From Phoebastria nigripes (Eukaryota > Chordata > Aves > Procellariiformes > Diomedeidae), in assembly GCA_035582835.1 (NCBI GenBank), contig JAYKAV010003266.1, positions 4,716,672 to 4,780,671 on the forward strand: 64,000 nt of DNA. Reading direction: 5' to 3'. Below the pieces are notes generated by a model. The model saw only the letters and a program-made list of their open reading frames with translations, had not been told where the DNA came from and searched no databases. The position numbers were made by a program, and so were the translations under genes. How positions within the stretch are numbered: position 1 is the first letter of the stretch; every line of letters starts with the position of its first letter. Below, one piece after another: positions 62,166 to 64,000 of the stretch.

Positions 62166-64000
62166 TACATACGGAGAATCTGAGCCTTACTCTGTGTGTG
62201 GTTTTTCTGCCTGGCAGAAAGAGATGTCAGTTTTCTTTGTTCCCTCTCTACCTGTCTTGCACAGAATTTTTCAGGGTTTTTTTTCTCCTTAGTCCTTGCA
62301 CTAGATACCTTTTTCTCCTTAGTCCTAGGTACTTGTTTCAAAACAAGTATGCATGTTTTTAATTAAAAAAAAAAAAAAAAAAATGACATCACAAAAGACT
62401 GCAGTGATACCTGTAACTGGCGAGACTGCAACATTAAGTGACTTCACTAGCACAAAACAGGCTGAATTTAACAAAATGTTGATTCTCCACTGAGGGAAGC
62501 AAANAGATGCTGTTACAAGGCTACTTCTTACAGTAATTATTTTGATGCTGCCGAACATATTTCTGCTTTTCTGTTGCTACTGGAGCATTTGTGTGGACAC
62601 ATTTAATTATGTTATTGGAGTTGTTGTGTCAGTAGTTATTAATGCTCAGTTCCCTTCTTAGCATAAAGGGATGTGTTGTTGAAGACATATCCCAGGCCCT
62701 TCAGTTTATTAAAAGGATTTTGCTTTTGACGAGCTGTATGTAACGCAGGTGCACAATTCCAATTGAATGAGAAGAATTTATTCTGTTTGCATAACTGGCT
62801 GCTCTGTGCGTGTCGGTTGTCATCCGTTTCAGTCTGCAGAACTGTCCAACTCATTCCTGGCATATTTGCATCCAATATGAAAGCATGGGAGTGATTTGCA
62901 TCTTAGAAGAAAGTGTTTGGTTAGCAGAACTGCGAGGGCTCCTTTTCCGAGTTGCTCTCTGCTACGGGACAGGACAATCCAATCGTTTAGAAGAGATTAT
63001 ATTTTTAGGAGCTTGTGCGCTTTCAACAATCTCCTGTAAAGAATATGGTGTAGTTGAGACATCAGATATTTAATAGCTCAATATTTAATAGCTGTGTTCA
63101 ACAAACATTGAGATGAGGCAAAAGTTAGAGGATGTTTCTACAATAAACCATACTGGGAGTAGACTTCTGCAGTGCACAGCACTTGGGCTGGACCGGCGTA
63201 GAGGTTCTGCAGCACCGGCGCAGGGGATCCTGCTGCTCCTGTGCCTGACAGCAAAGGGGTCGTGGTGCAGCTTCATCTCCCACGTCAGGTTCTGCAAGCA
63301 TCAGACACCGAGTAGATTGCAAGGAGCTGAAATGATTGTACCAAGGCGTATCTTGGAAGGTGAATGTGTCTCCCTGATCAATAATCCGAGCGGTTTTCAG
63401 CTTTACGGTGGAGCTGGATTGCTTTTACATCAAACATACAACGCACACCACCAATGCATATTAATGACTTTCTCCTGGGGGAAAAAAAATAGGTGGGAAT
63501 TGGTGATGGCCAGCACTGGGCTTTGAGAAAAGTTCGAGGCTTCTACGCCACTTGAGTTCCCTGCGCCTACTGTCGGGTTAAAACAGAACGTACTCAGTGA
63601 AGTACAAAGCATGTGGTTTTCTTGTCACGGAGCTGTTAAAGGCGTGACTGATCAGTGCAAGGCTCCAGTGGGTATGCCGTGCTTGCAGAACAGCGTCACC
63701 ATTTATGTGGGGTTCCCTTTGCTGAGCGTCTCCTTGAAAGCAAAATGCTCCCTGTAATCCAAGCTGGAATCTCGCAGTTTGTGAAATGGTCTCATTCGTT
63801 GTCGTCCNTCAAAGAGTTACAATGCAAACATAAACTAAGTAGCACAGAAACTGCTTGAAAGTGAGATTTTTTTTTTTCATTCGGCGGCGTCATTGGTTAC
63901 ACTGGTTTATATTTAACATTTTATTTTTTCTTTAGTGTGAGCACCTTTTTAAAAAAATCTTATTTTTGGCTGACCTGGGATAGTCTTGGGAAGGGAGTGA
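62166..64000. other. Sequence downstream of SNRPC, no recognised gene
   Basis: In human the next gene on the same strand is UHRF1BP1 (BLTP3A). Its conserved N-terminus is not visible here, and there is no CpG island before the window ends. The 137-codon plus frame at 63113-63526 has no recognisable domain and no obvious promoter, and I treat it as chance. Confidence 0.6.
62365..62383 (+). repeat. 19-nt A run downstream of SNRPC
   Basis: A simple homopolymer beyond the SNRPC polyA site. Immediately upstream a TTTTTCTCCTTAGTCCT unit occurs twice (near 62281 and 62310). Confidence 0.85.

Noticed and set aside
63113..63526. 137-codon plus-strand frame downstream of SNRPC
   Set aside because: No recognised domain, no promoter signals, and not similar to the expected next gene (UHRF1BP1/BLTP3A). 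A lncRNA exon remains possible but unsupported.

Overview
The window is vertebrate nuclear DNA, almost certainly avian. It holds two complete, divergently transcribed protein-coding genes. On the minus strand is ILRUN (formerly C6orf106), with five coding exons spread over 25334-56005. On the plus strand is SNRPC (U1 snRNP protein C), with six coding exons over 57310-61880. The avian assignment rests on CR1 LINE fragments with the typical terminal ATTCTATGAT-type repeat, compact introns, and the ILRUN-SNRPC pairing, which is conserved synteny with human 6p21.31 and, as I recall, a chicken microchromosome. Scattered single Ns and one 665-base N run (9170-9834) indicate a draft assembly. No bacterial or viral gene, CRISPR array, tRNA or rRNA was recognised.

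Layout. Positions 1 to about 19850 are GC-rich, with many long but unconvincing open frames and no coding exon I can recognise. They contain a gapped CR1 element (about 9085-9926), a 24-bp minisatellite, a cluster of GATA motifs, an AP-1 palindrome and a MIR-like relic. Positions about 19850-25333 are probably the long ILRUN 3'UTR. Positions 25334-56005 carry the ILRUN coding exons and AT-rich introns, with an isolated CpG-rich island inside intron 3 (about 35635-35910). Positions 55300-57650 are a CpG island serving as the shared bidirectional promoter region. It contains four perfect octamer motifs, two inverted repeats, a full CRE, an E-box and a CArG box. SNRPC follows to about 62165, with an antisense CR1 fragment in intron 3. 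The remaining 1.8 kb has no recognisable exon.

Both proteins could be traced codon by codon through canonical GT-AG junctions: ILRUN 291 residues, SNRPC 159 residues. SNRPC supplies the zinc-finger protein that stabilises U1 snRNA pairing at 5' splice sites. ILRUN is a UBA-like/NBR1-like protein reported to restrain IRF3-dependent antiviral and inflammatory transcription. They share a promoter region but have no known joint biochemical function. I found no clear undescribed multi-gene system. The observations most worth testing are the octamer/palindrome array between the two genes, the orphan CpG island in ILRUN intron 3, and a possible short ILRUN isoform made by intron 4 retention.
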